NCBI GenBank assembly: GCA_910585055.1
Contig: CAJUBY010000004.1
Location: forward strand, 52,352 to 79,814
Source of the DNA: an uncultured Christensenella sp.
GTDB lineage: Bacteria; Bacillota; Clostridia; Christensenellales; Pumilibacteraceae
Direction: 5' to 3'
Length of the DNA stretch: 27,463 nucleotides
Of this stretch, positions 7,226-14,636 are shown one piece after another. The notes beneath the pieces are model-generated. The model was not told the origin of the DNA and made no database searches. It saw nothing but the letters and a program-made list of their open reading frames with translations. The stretch's first letter is position 1, and each line of letters opens with the position of its first letter. The position numbers were made by a program, and so were the translations under genes.

Positions 7226-10194
7226 TCTCTTTTGCGTTTCCGTTTTTTAACGATCATAACAGCTGCCGCCGCCGCAGCTGCAGTGCCGACGGCGCCTGCG
7301 GTACATCCTATAGCTATAGCCGCGGCATCTGATCTTCCGTTCGGCTTATATTCGGGCTTTTTAGTTTCTATACCGTCGAACGTTATGCCGACGGACACGG
7401 ACATAGCCGGCATCGTAAAGTAATATTCGCCGTTATCGAAAGAGATATCGGTAACTTCGTCGCCGAAGATCTCCTTTATCCGCTTTCCGTCGGGAACGAT
7501 CGCTTTAAACCGTACGGTCTCGCCGGGATAGTATGCGGCGCGGTCGGTAACGATATACCCGTCGAATAGAAGATCGAACTTTTCCGAATTTATCCAGCGC
7601 TCGTGCGCGTTTTCGACGGGAAACGGACAGCCGGAGATGTACAGCCATGTTCGGTACGACGACGGCGAGCTTGCTCCGTTGTATTTGCCTGCGCTCGCAA
7701 AGTCTGTAAGCCGCACCGTGTCGCCGTTTTCCGTTTTTACGTCGCAGAACAGCATACAGCCCTGCGCCGTGCCCGACACGACTTTCGCGCTTTCGAATTC
7801 GAGCGCGTCGAATATAGTCTGCGGCGCGACGTTAGGCGCATACGTTTCGTCGAGAGTAAGCAGGATAGGCCCTCGGTAAACGGAAGCGGTAAGCTTTTTA
7901 TCGCGTTCGCCTGTCCAATACATAAACGGCAAAGCGATATCGAGATCCACCGTGTCGCCGTTTTTCCACACTTTGTCTATCGCGTAATATTCACCCTCGC
8001 GCAATACCGTGCGTTTTCCGTCCGCGACCGCGACGGAGCCGTGCGCCCAGGTCGGCACGCGTATCATAAGCGTGAACCGCGTGGCGCGGTCCAAACCCGA
8101 GATCTCGAGCTTGACTGCGCCGTCGACGGGGTAGGACGTAGTTTGACGTACTGCGACTTTATTGCCGCCGACTGTCGTTTTGATATTGCTGTTGCCGAAA
8201 TAATTGATATACAGTATGTCGCCGTCCGTTACCGCCGCCCATTCGGACAGCTGCCCCAGTCCCCGAGCGAGATTCGCCTGACAGCAATTCATGTCGGGCG
8301 ATCCGCTGTTGTACTGAAACGATATATCCTGTTGCGACGATACGCGCCGTCCGTCATAGTATCCGCAACTGCCCTGAATGCCGTCCGTCGGGGTGTTGTA
8401 AGTGCAGTATTTGTCGGTATCTAGCAGAGATCCGAGCATCGCGTTATAATACGAACGTTCGAACTCGTCGGCTACCGCGACGGTCTTGTTATACTTATAG
8501 TATTCGTTGGTAAAAGCCATCCAGGCGACGGTACAGCACGTTTCGATGACGCCCGTAAGATAAGGATCGCCCTGCGCGCCCTCGTTGGTAGTGAATCCGC
8601 CGTCGTTGTGCACGTCTGTCTGTAAAATGTCTTCCCACACCGCGGACATAACGTCGTAATATTCGCGGTTGCCCGTTTCTTCGTACAGGATACCGAGAGT
8701 CATTATCATGTGCAGGACTTCCCAGCGGTTGCTGCTCGTAAGATAAAAGTGTCCGCCGTTGAGCGCGGTCTTGTACCATCCGTTTTCGTCGGCGCAGTCG
8801 TTTACTATTATACGTTCGGCTTCGCGCAGATACTTTTCGTCGCCCGTCGCCTGATACAGCTGCGCATAGCCGTGCGCTATGCCGCGGTTGGTCTCGAAAC
8901 CGCCGACTACGAGATAACTGCGGTCTTTAAACGTTTCGTATATGAGATCGGCGGCTTTTCGCGCGATCTCCAAAGCCTGTTCGCTGCCGGTTATCTTGTG
9001 CCATTCGAGCAGTCCGGTTATGCAATGGTAATGGTTCCACAGATCCCAGTTGGACGCGGCTATCGAGAATCGCGCGCCGCCGACGTACACGCCCAGATAT
9101 CCGTCGCCGCCCTGTGCCTTGCCGAGTTCGGTAACAATCTCGTCCGCGGCGGCTTTTAGTTGCGTATCGGGGAATATCTTGTACGAGTACGCCATTCCGG
9201 TAAGCAGTTTTCCCGCGAACTCGCCGTACCAGGGTAGAGAACTCGAATCGCTGTTCGATTTGGGCGAAAGCCCGTGCATATCCCATACGGTTTTATACGT
9301 TTTGCCGTATTCTGTGCCGTCCGGGAGCGCGTCGCCGCCGACGTTTCCGACTGCGGCGAATTCGTCGATGTAAAGCGTTTTGCCGATCATGTCGGCGTCG
9401 CCCTTGACCGCTATCTGAAACTGTACTACGTTGGACAGGTCGATTCTGCCGTTACCGTTTTCTTGATAATACCGTTCGAAATGCGCGTCGTCGAGCGGCA
9501 ACGCCATGTATCCGACGAACCGTGCCGGAAGGGTAACATATCCGTCACCGTCGGTATTGACATCTGTCGATACGCCGTCGCTGCGCAGTGTTACGGTAAC
9601 GTCCGATCTTAAGCGGAACGATTCTCTGCCTACCGCGTTTTCCTCGAACGATGTTCTTATGCCGACGGGGGAAGGTACAGCCGAGGCGTCGACTTTTACC
9701 CAAAGCTCTTTCGCGCCCGTCCAATCGGTGACTGCGTTGCCGTCGGCGGAAAATCGTATATCTCTGTCGCCGAAACTCGAAGGAACGGACTTAAGCGTCC
9801 AGCCGATAGACTTGCCGCCGCTCCGTTCGGCTATGTCAATGTCGAAATAGCCGTCTACGCCGAAATAGTCGGTGCCCAGTACGTTTTCGAAACCGTCGGT
9901 ATTGTTTTGTGCACGCGCTATCTGATCGATTATATTGCGGTTGTTGCGATAGGCGCTTATTTGCCAAAATTTGACGTTGTTTTTTATATTTGTACCTACG
10001 TAACCGGACAGTTCCATGTCGGTCAAATAGCTTTTAAGCGGAGCGCGGTCCGAAATTTCGGTTATCGAGTCTGCCGTTGATGTTTTTATCTGTTCCATAG
10101 TATCGTATTCCGCGGTGTTGTTTTTTATAGTCGTCGTGTTCGCGCCTACGATCAGCAGCGAGCACAGTATCGCCGGTATTGTTTTGCCGAACAT
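7222..10194 (-). CDS. Membrane-anchored GH127-type beta-L-arabinofuranosidase (DUF1680)
   Basis: The product has 990 residues. A short signal peptide (1-~19) precedes a beta-rich, CBM-like domain at ~110-285 ending L-Y-I-D-E-F. The GH127 alpha/alpha barrel spans ~300-760, with N-W-D-L-W-N-H-Y-H-C-I-T-G-L-L-E-W near 382 and the family's zinc-cysteine constellation: E-T-C at ~551-553 and a C-C pair at ~637-638 in N-C-C-Q-A-N-L-A-R. In characterised GH127 (HypBA1) these bind zinc and the first Cys of the pair is the nucleophile. A beta domain follows, then an InlB-B-repeat-like segment (F-T-M-P-A-M-S-V-S-V) near 910-945 and an Ala-rich transmembrane helix with K/R-rich tail. It would act at the outer face, removing beta-arabinofuranose from glycoproteins or arabinan side chains. 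RBS AAGGAG precedes ATG 10194. It is flanked by a sugar-binding-like lipoprotein and a regulator. GH146 or a sister family is possible. Confidence 0.87.
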   Translation of the reverse strand: MFGKTIPAILCSLLIVGANTTTIKNNTAEYDTMEQIKTSTADSITEISDRAPLKSYLTDMELSGYVGTNIKNNVKFWQISAYRNNRNIIDQIARAQNNTDGFENVLGTDYFGVDGYFDIDIAERSGGKSIGWTLKSVPSSFGDRDIRFSADGNAVTDWTGAKELWVKVDASAVPSPVGIRTSFEENAVGRESFRLRSDVTVTLRSDGVSTDVNTDGDGYVTLPARFVGYMALPLDDAHFERYYQENGNGRIDLSNVVQFQIAVKGDADMIGKTLYIDEFAAVGNVGGDALPDGTEYGKTYKTVWDMHGLSPKSNSDSSSLPWYGEFAGKLLTGMAYSYKIFPDTQLKAAADEIVTELGKAQGGDGYLGVYVGGARFSIAASNWDLWNHYHCITGLLEWHKITGSEQALEIARKAADLIYETFKDRSYLVVGGFETNRGIAHGYAQLYQATGDEKYLREAERIIVNDCADENGWYKTALNGGHFYLTSSNRWEVLHMIMTLGILYEETGNREYYDVMSAVWEDILQTDVHNDGGFTTNEGAQGDPYLTGVIETCCTVAWMAFTNEYYKYNKTVAVADEFERSYYNAMLGSLLDTDKYCTYNTPTDGIQGSCGYYDGRRVSSQQDISFQYNSGSPDMNCCQANLARGLGQLSEWAAVTDGDILYINYFGNSNIKTTVGGNKVAVRQTTSYPVDGAVKLEISGLDRATRFTLMIRVPTWAHGSVAVADGKRTVLREGEYYAIDKVWKNGDTVDLDIALPFMYWTGERDKKLTASVYRGPILLTLDETYAPNVAPQTIFDALEFESAKVVSGTAQGCMLFCDVKTENGDTVRLTDFASAGKYNGASSPSSYRTWLYISGCPFPVENAHERWINSEKFDLLFDGYIVTDRAAYYPGETVRFKAIVPDGKRIKEIFGDEVTDISFDNGEYYFTMPAMSVSVGITFDGIETKKPEYKPNGRSDAAAIAIGCTAGAVGTAAAAAAAVMIVKKRKRKRE

Positions 10195-10203
10195 GGTGTC
10201 TCC

Positions 10204-12384
10204 TTAATTTTCGGGCGTCGGCTCGGTAAGGCGATCGTACTTTTTGAAGTTCTCCGAATCCGAGCTTTCGAATTTTTGGTTTTTTACCGTAACTTTGTAT
10301 TCGCCGGCGTTGGCTCTGTCTGCAGCCGCCGACACTTCCAGATAGGTCATCGAAGCGTATCCGCCGAGTTCTCTTTCGGAGAACGAGCATACCGCCTCGT
10401 CGTTTACGAAAAAGTAAGTGCTCTGTCCTTTTTTGAGTATTGCGACATTGTACGAAAATCCGCCGTTACCGTTTATAACGCCTTCGTCGTTGACGTTGAA
10501 CAGTGGAATATGGTATTTTTCTACGTTGTTGAACCGCGCGTACAGTGTAAGCTGTCCGTCCTCGCTCAACTCGATATTGTACCAGGAATTGTCCGAACCG
10601 TTAAAGGCGAACGCGCTCGTTCTCATCCAGCCGTTTTCGCGGTACAGTTCGACGTAGACCCTCGCGGTGAATATAAAGTCGGTGCAGACGTAGCCGTATG
10701 CGAATTTGCTCTCACTCCCGTCGGGGTCGGTAAGCTGCGCGTCTGCAAAACTTTTTTCTTTGGTCGCCGCGTCGAACAGCGCAAAATCGTCGCTGTCGGA
10801 GTTTTGTATTTTCGTTTGCGTAAACGATACCGAGTAAGCGCCGCCGTCTCGCCATACGTCGGTCGCCGCGGTTATTTCCAGCGAAGAAAGTTTGCCGTAA
10901 CCGTTAAGCTCGGCGTCGGTAAAGTTGCATACGAGTATGCCGTTTATAAAGAAGTAAGTGTTTTGACCCTTTTTGAGTATGTTGGCGCTGTAGCGTATCT
11001 TGCCGTCGGTCTTTATACCTTCGTCTTTTACGTTGAACAAATGGATATTATATTTTTCGACGCCGTTGAACCGACCGTAAAGTACGGCGTTGCCTGCATT
11101 GTCTATCTCGATATTGTACCAGGAATTATCCGAGCCGTTAAAGGCGAACGCGCTTGGACGCGTCTTTTCGGGGTCGTATTCGTTGACAGTTACGACCGTG
11201 CCGAAAAGATAATCGCCGCCGAGCTTTATGTCGGGGATTCCGAGCGAGAACTTGCGTTCGGACCCGTCTTCGGCTTCGAGTGTAAAATCGTCGAACGTCA
11301 GATCGTTCGCGCCTGCGGATCCCGTGTATTTTGCATAGGTTTCGGATCCTTCGGTATGATACATCAGTTTGGTTATGTCCGTTTCGTATTTACCGGAGTC
11401 GTCGCGGTTGGCCGCAGCTGTGACTTCGAGCGCGCCGAGTTTGGCATAGCCCGTCATTTCATCGTCGAAAAACGCACATACGAGATCTTCGTTTACGTAG
11501 AATTTGGTTTGTTGTCCTATTTTCAACAGCGCTATGTCGTAAGAAAACGAGCCGTTTTCGAGAATTCCGTTTTCGCGTATATTCATGAGCTTTATATTGT
11601 ATTTTTCGACGCCGTTGAACCGTCCGTAAAGTATAAGGTCGCCCGAGGCGTACAGCTCGATATTGTACCAGGAATTGTCCGAGCCGTTAAAGGCGAACGC
11701 GCTCGTGCGAGTCCAGCCGTTTTCACGGAACATGTTTACGTTTACCGTTCCCGTAACGACGTAATTATCGGCGTCGGGCACGGACACTGCGAATTTGGAT
11801 TCTTCGCCGTTGGGGTCGGTGAGCAGGGCGTGCATATAAAGGACTTTTACTTTAAACGTAGCAGTATGGTGCGCCGTTCTTGCGGTGACTATGGTCTCGG
11901 TGTCGGGAACAAGTCCTTTTAGCAAGCCGTCGGTTATGGAAATGTTGTTTCCGTCGAATATGTACTCTATATCCTCGGCGCGCGATTCGTCGGAAAAAAC
12001 GGGAATCAATAGCCGTTCCTGTCCGACTGTTATTTCGGTATCGGCTACGGTAAGAGTACCGTAATCGACGGTGACTTTTACTTTAAAAGTCGTACGGTGG
12101 TGCGCGGTCTTTGCCGTCACCGTCGTTTCGGTGTTTTCGGTAAGACCGGTCACAACGCCGTCGGTTATGGAAATCCCGTTGCCGTCGAACGCGTAATTTA
12201 TCTTTTCGGATTTGTTCGGATCGGAAAATACCGGTTCGATCATTGCGGTTTGTCCGCATACGACTTCGATGTCGGCAACCGACAGCGTGCCGTAATTCTG
12301 TTTATCGTCGGCGCCGCAACCGACTGCAAAAGCAAGCGCGGCTATCGCCGATAAAAAACACACGATTAAAAAGCGTTTTCTCAT
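10204..12384 (-). CDS. Lipoprotein with two Ig-like and three LamG-like repeats
   Basis: The product has 726 residues. A lipoprotein signal ends A-V-G-C (Cys ~23). Residues ~31-107 and ~108-183 are two homologous Ig-like domains, each starting Y-G-T-L-(S/T)-V-A-D and ending T-A-H-H-x-T-F-K-V-K-V. Three homologous ~165-residue modules follow (~185-355, ~370-540, ~555-715), all containing S-A-F-A-F-N-G-S-D-N-S-W-Y-N-I-E and a later x-F-Y/F-V/I-N-x-x-x-V-C-x-F strand, as in concanavalin/LamG-like sugar-binding domains. No catalytic residues were recognised. It is first in the minus operon and lies 9 bases before the GH127 gene, suggesting it presents or captures the glycan substrate at the membrane surface. 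It lacks a solute-binding-protein fold and no ABC transporter genes are adjacent. RBS AAAGGAG (minus, 12391-12397) sets the start. Confidence 0.8.
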   Translation of the reverse strand: MRKRFLIVCFLSAIAALAFAVGCGADDKQNYGTLSVADIEVVCGQTAMIEPVFSDPNKSEKINYAFDGNGISITDGVVTGLTENTETTVTAKTAHHRTTFKVKVTVDYGTLTVADTEITVGQERLLIPVFSDESRAEDIEYIFDGNNISITDGLLKGLVPDTETIVTARTAHHTATFKVKVLYMHALLTDPNGEESKFAVSVPDADNYVVTGTVNVNMFRENGWTRTSAFAFNGSDNSWYNIELYASGDLILYGRFNGVEKYNIKLMNIRENGILENGSFSYDIALLKIGQQTKFYVNEDLVCAFFDDEMTGYAKLGALEVTAAANRDDSGKYETDITKLMYHTEGSETYAKYTGSAGANDLTFDDFTLEAEDGSERKFSLGIPDIKLGGDYLFGTVVTVNEYDPEKTRPSAFAFNGSDNSWYNIEIDNAGNAVLYGRFNGVEKYNIHLFNVKDEGIKTDGKIRYSANILKKGQNTYFFINGILVCNFTDAELNGYGKLSSLEITAATDVWRDGGAYSVSFTQTKIQNSDSDDFALFDAATKEKSFADAQLTDPDGSESKFAYGYVCTDFIFTARVYVELYRENGWMRTSAFAFNGSDNSWYNIELSEDGQLTLYARFNNVEKYHIPLFNVNDEGVINGNGGFSYNVAILKKGQSTYFFVNDEAVCSFSERELGGYASMTYLEVSAAADRANAGEYKVTVKNQKFESSDSENFKKYDRLTEPTPEN

Positions 12385-12416
12385 GATCTTCTCCTTTAAG
12401 GTCGATTGTTAATATG

Positions 12417-12445
12417 ATTGTAGCATAACGGAGCCGTATATTCAA
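12417..12445 (-). promoter_or_regulatory. Sigma-A-type promoter of the minus-strand glycan operon
   Basis: On the minus strand a -35 box TTGAAT (12440-12445) and -10 box TACAAT (12417-12422) are separated by exactly 17 bases. The expected start of transcription is about 25 bases upstream of the lipoprotein ATG at 12384, with its AAAGGAG site in between. This would drive the lipoprotein, GH127 and ArsR genes. Confidence 0.75.
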
Positions 12446-12481
12446 TACCGAGTTTGTTATCGGGAAAAAACAGACCGTTCG

Positions 12482-12499
12482 GTTCGGTCGAGACCGAAC
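12482..12499. promoter_or_regulatory. Operator-like perfect palindrome
   Basis: Arms GTTCGGTC and GACCGAAC flank a 2-base centre, giving an 18-bp site with perfect dyad symmetry in the 205-base divergent region between the lipoprotein gene and the cis-prenyltransferase gene. It lies about 37 bases upstream of the minus-strand -35 box, which fits a regulator binding site. It has no T-run, so it is not a terminator. Which regulator binds, if any, is unknown. Confidence 0.45.
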
Positions 12500-12589
12500 T
12501 TATGTTTGCCGATTGTCGCTTATATTAGCTGTGTACACGGTAATAATTTAAAAAGCTTTACAGATAATAAAAAAACAAAGGAAGGAGCT

Positions 12590-13195
12590 ATGAATAGGAT
12601 ACCTACACATATCGGGATCATTCCGGACGGCAACAGGCGGTGGGCTGCAGGTAACGGATTGGACAAGCAGGACGGATACCGACACGGATTGGCGCCCGGG
12701 CTGAGGCTGTTCCGCGCCGCTGCCGAACGCGGAGTAAAAGAACTTACGTATTACGGTTTTACCGTCGATAATTGCAAGCGCCCAAAAGCGCAGGTCGCTG
12801 CTTTTACGTCCGCATGCTGCAAAGCCGTCGAGCTTATAGAAAGCGCAGGCGCGGCTGTGTGCGTCGTCGGCAATACGAGATCGGCATGTTTTCCTCGGGA
12901 GCTATTGGCATATACGAAACGACAAGACGATACCGGCGGCAAAGTCCGCGTCAATATACTTGTGAATTACGGTTGGGAATGGGATATAAAAAACAACTGG
13001 CGCTCGCGCGAGATACCGCGTATCGACATGGTGATACGCTGGGGCGGAATGTGCAGACTGTCGGGGTTTCTGCCCATACAGACTGTGTATTCGGATCTTT
13101 ACGTTATAAAGGAACTATGGCCAGATTTCAGCGAGAAACATTTGGACGAAGCGCTCGAATGGTATTCGCATCAGGATATAACGCTCGGCGGATAA
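12590..13195 (+). CDS. Short divergent cis-prenyltransferase of the UppS family
   Basis: The product has 201 residues, clearly shorter than canonical UppS (~240-260). Recognisable signatures are H-I-G-I-I-P-D-G-N-R-R-W-A near residues 7-19 (catalytic Asp in D-G-N), Y-G-F-T-V-D-N-C-K-R-P, V-N-Y-G-W-E-W-D and I-R-W-G-G-x-x-R-L-S-G-F near the C-terminus, followed by L-W-P-D-F. Compared with E. coli UppS, the family Trp of E-N-W is Cys, the conserved Mg-ligand Glu is Asp, and a segment after N-Y-G is missing. I recall a conserved short subfamily in Clostridia ending Q-D-I/V-T-L-G-G, as here. The reaction is probably condensation of isopentenyl diphosphate in cis, but chain length and role are unknown. 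The start at 12590 follows GAAGGAG; a longer frame from 12506 lacks an RBS. It probably does not replace the housekeeping enzyme. Confidence 0.78.
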   Translation: MNRIPTHIGIIPDGNRRWAAGNGLDKQDGYRHGLAPGLRLFRAAAERGVKELTYYGFTVDNCKRPKAQVAAFTSACCKAVELIESAGAAVCVVGNTRSACFPRELLAYTKRQDDTGGKVRVNILVNYGWEWDIKNNWRSREIPRIDMVIRWGGMCRLSGFLPIQTVYSDLYVIKELWPDFSEKHLDEALEWYSHQDITLGG

Positions 13196-13205
13196 AAAGC
13201 GGACG

Positions 13206-13284
13206 TCGGCGTAGCGTAAAGCCGATCTATCCGCCGCCGCGCTAACATATGCGGCGGATCCCGGCGGTATCCGTCGGATACCGC
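13206..13284. other. Cluster of three hairpins downstream of the cis-prenyltransferase gene
   Basis: Three consecutive stem-loops are visible: 13206-13210 with 13221-13225 (5 bp), 13229-13237 with 13251-13259 (9 bp perfect, 13-base loop) and 13264-13272 with 13276-13284 (9 bp perfect, 3-base loop). None is followed by a T-run. They lie within the 343-base gene-free stretch 13196-13538, which also holds the G-tract, the operon D promoter and the structured leader. They could be an mRNA 3' stabiliser or part of a small RNA. Confidence 0.45.
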
Positions 13285-13328
13285 ATAAAGACACGCGTTG
13301 AAAAATTCGGTTTATTGTGGTTTTTATT

Positions 13329-13359
13329 AAAAAGTGCGGGGGGGGGGGGGCGCTTTTTA
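13329..13359. repeat. Homopolymeric run of 13 G inside an A/T-flanked inverted repeat
   Basis: Thirteen consecutive G at 13338-13350 are flanked by A5-G-T-G-C on the left and C-G-C-T5 on the right. The flanks pair with one G-T wobble, so the tract sits in the loop of a terminator-like hairpin with a following T-rich stretch. It lies about 60 bases upstream of the -35 box of the next operon. Long G runs are prone to slippage; the observed length may vary in the population or may reflect assembly error. Confidence 0.7.
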
Positions 13360-13410
13360 AATTTTTAAGGTAAAATTAATAAAAAATTGTCGATACAGTA
13401 TAAAAAAGTG

Positions 13411-13439
13411 TTGCGCAAAACGCGAAAAAAGTATATAAT
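13411..13439 (+). promoter_or_regulatory. Sigma-A-type promoter of the TasA/SipW-like operon
   Basis: A -35 box TTGCGC (13411-13416) and perfect -10 box TATAAT (13434-13439) are spaced by 17 bases. The predicted transcript starts near 13446 and has a leader of about 93 bases before the first gene. Confidence 0.8.
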
Positions 13440-13452
13440 TGATTAACAAACA

Positions 13453-13511
13453 ATACGAAATATGAGTGTAAATGGCGTAAACTAATGTCGGTATTACAGT
13501 ATATTTCGTAT
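13453..13511 (+). promoter_or_regulatory. Structured 5' leader hairpin of the TasA/SipW-like operon
   Basis: An 11-bp perfect inverted repeat (ATACGAAATAT at 13453-13463 with its complement at 13501-13511) lies wholly within the predicted leader. A second, nested 5-bp stem pairs 13467-13471 with 13494-13498. The ribosome site AAAGGAGG lies just after it. This could protect the mRNA or form a binding site for a regulator; no known riboswitch class was recognised. Confidence 0.55.
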
Positions 13512-13538
13512 CGGAATATAAAAAAGGAGGTTGCAAAT

Positions 13539-14615
13539 ATGGACGCGCTTTACAAAAAAGGCAGTAAGATTCTGTTTATTGTCGCATGCGTTATTTTTGC
13601 GCTCTCCTTGGCGTTTTCGGGATATTCGTATGCTACGTATGTATCGGGAGTGGACAGCAGCGGCAATTCGTCGGGTGTTGCCACTATCGCGTGTACATAT
13701 TCGGTGGATAACGGCGGACAGGGTTCTTTCGTAAATGCGCCGTATATTTTTAAAATAACCGATACTACGCAGCCCGTTCGTCTCAATCATTGGGCGGAGT
13801 CGGTGATCACCGTGCGCAACAACGGTAAAGCCGGATTGAATTACGAATACAGTTTCGTATTTTATATGCCTACCGGCTTTGCCCAAGCGGCTATGTTTCA
13901 GTTTGCGGAGCTTACCGACGGCAATTACGTTTACGGCGACAGGAACAAGATAGTCAAAGCGAGTAAGATGTACCGTATTGCCGAAACGCCGGACGGCGGA
14001 TCGGTCATGACGGTGGAGGAAACTGCCGAGACTTCCGGCGGAATCGCTATAGAAAACGAGTTCCAAGATATCATAGATAAAGGCGGACTGCTCGGGATCG
14101 ACGAAGTTACTTCTTATGCCGTAGAACAGGAAAAACAGCAGACCGGAACGGTAAGACACACGTACGCCACTTACAGCGGCGTCGGATCGCAAGAGACTTT
14201 TGTCGGATCGGTTACATTTGCGGACGAAATAACATACGGTCAGACACGGGTGACATTTAATATAAAGCGCAGTGCCGAAAACCGTTACGTGCTTAAAAAC
14301 GGCGATGCGCACAGTTTCCTGTTTAGATTGGTCCTGCGCGACGAGCTTAACGACGGCGAGTTTTCGTCGGTGTGGAACGCGGATAATTACTGGGAAAAGG
14401 ACGAGCACGGGAATTACACCGAGGCGAAACAGACCCCGACCGCTACCGAGGATTTTAAATATCGGTGGATAAAGGGCGATACGCCGACTGCCGTACCTCG
14501 GCTCCAATATGCGAATGCGGTGGGCGGAGATAACTGGGAAACCGTGACGGTAAAGGACTGTATCGGAATAACAAGTCCATGCAAAATAAACATGGTTTTT
14601 ACACAGACGGCATGA
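13539..14615 (+). CDS. SipW-dependent-type exported protein, probable minor fibre/matrix component
   Basis: The product has 358 residues. The N-terminus has Lys-rich residues, a hydrophobic segment (~10-30) and A-T-Y-V-S-G-V-D-S-S-G-N-S-S-G-V-A after it, the pattern of SipW-dependent signal peptides seen in TasA/camelysin-like proteins. The mature part is beta-rich: W-A-E-S-V-I-T-V-R-N-N-G-K-A-G-L-N-Y-E-Y near residues 79-100 looks like a TasA-type core sandwich. No C-terminal anchor is present. The start at 13539 is set by AAAGGAGG about 8 bases upstream; an in-frame ATG at 13485 lacks an RBS and lies inside the predicted leader. It is the first gene of an operon that also carries two further exported proteins and the matching signal peptidase. 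Its role as a structural or adhesive component is inferred from this context. Confidence 0.75.
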   Translation: MDALYKKGSKILFIVACVIFALSLAFSGYSYATYVSGVDSSGNSSGVATIACTYSVDNGGQGSFVNAPYIFKITDTTQPVRLNHWAESVITVRNNGKAGLNYEYSFVFYMPTGFAQAAMFQFAELTDGNYVYGDRNKIVKASKMYRIAETPDGGSVMTVEETAETSGGIAIENEFQDIIDKGGLLGIDEVTSYAVEQEKQQTGTVRHTYATYSGVGSQETFVGSVTFADEITYGQTRVTFNIKRSAENRYVLKNGDAHSFLFRLVLRDELNDGEFSSVWNADNYWEKDEHGNYTEAKQTPTATEDFKYRWIKGDTPTAVPRLQYANAVGGDNWETVTVKDCIGITSPCKINMVFTQTA

Positions 14616-14636
14616 TTAAAAAGAGGTCGACGGAAA

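Noticed and set aside
10276..11922. 548-codon open frame on the plus strand opposite the lipoprotein
   Set aside because: The product is V/F/Y/R-rich and repeats only where the true gene repeats on the other strand; it has no start signal.
13485..13538. Upstream in-frame ATG for the first SipW-type protein
   Set aside because: It lies in the predicted leader hairpin, lacks an RBS and would put 18 residues before a proper basic signal start at 13539.
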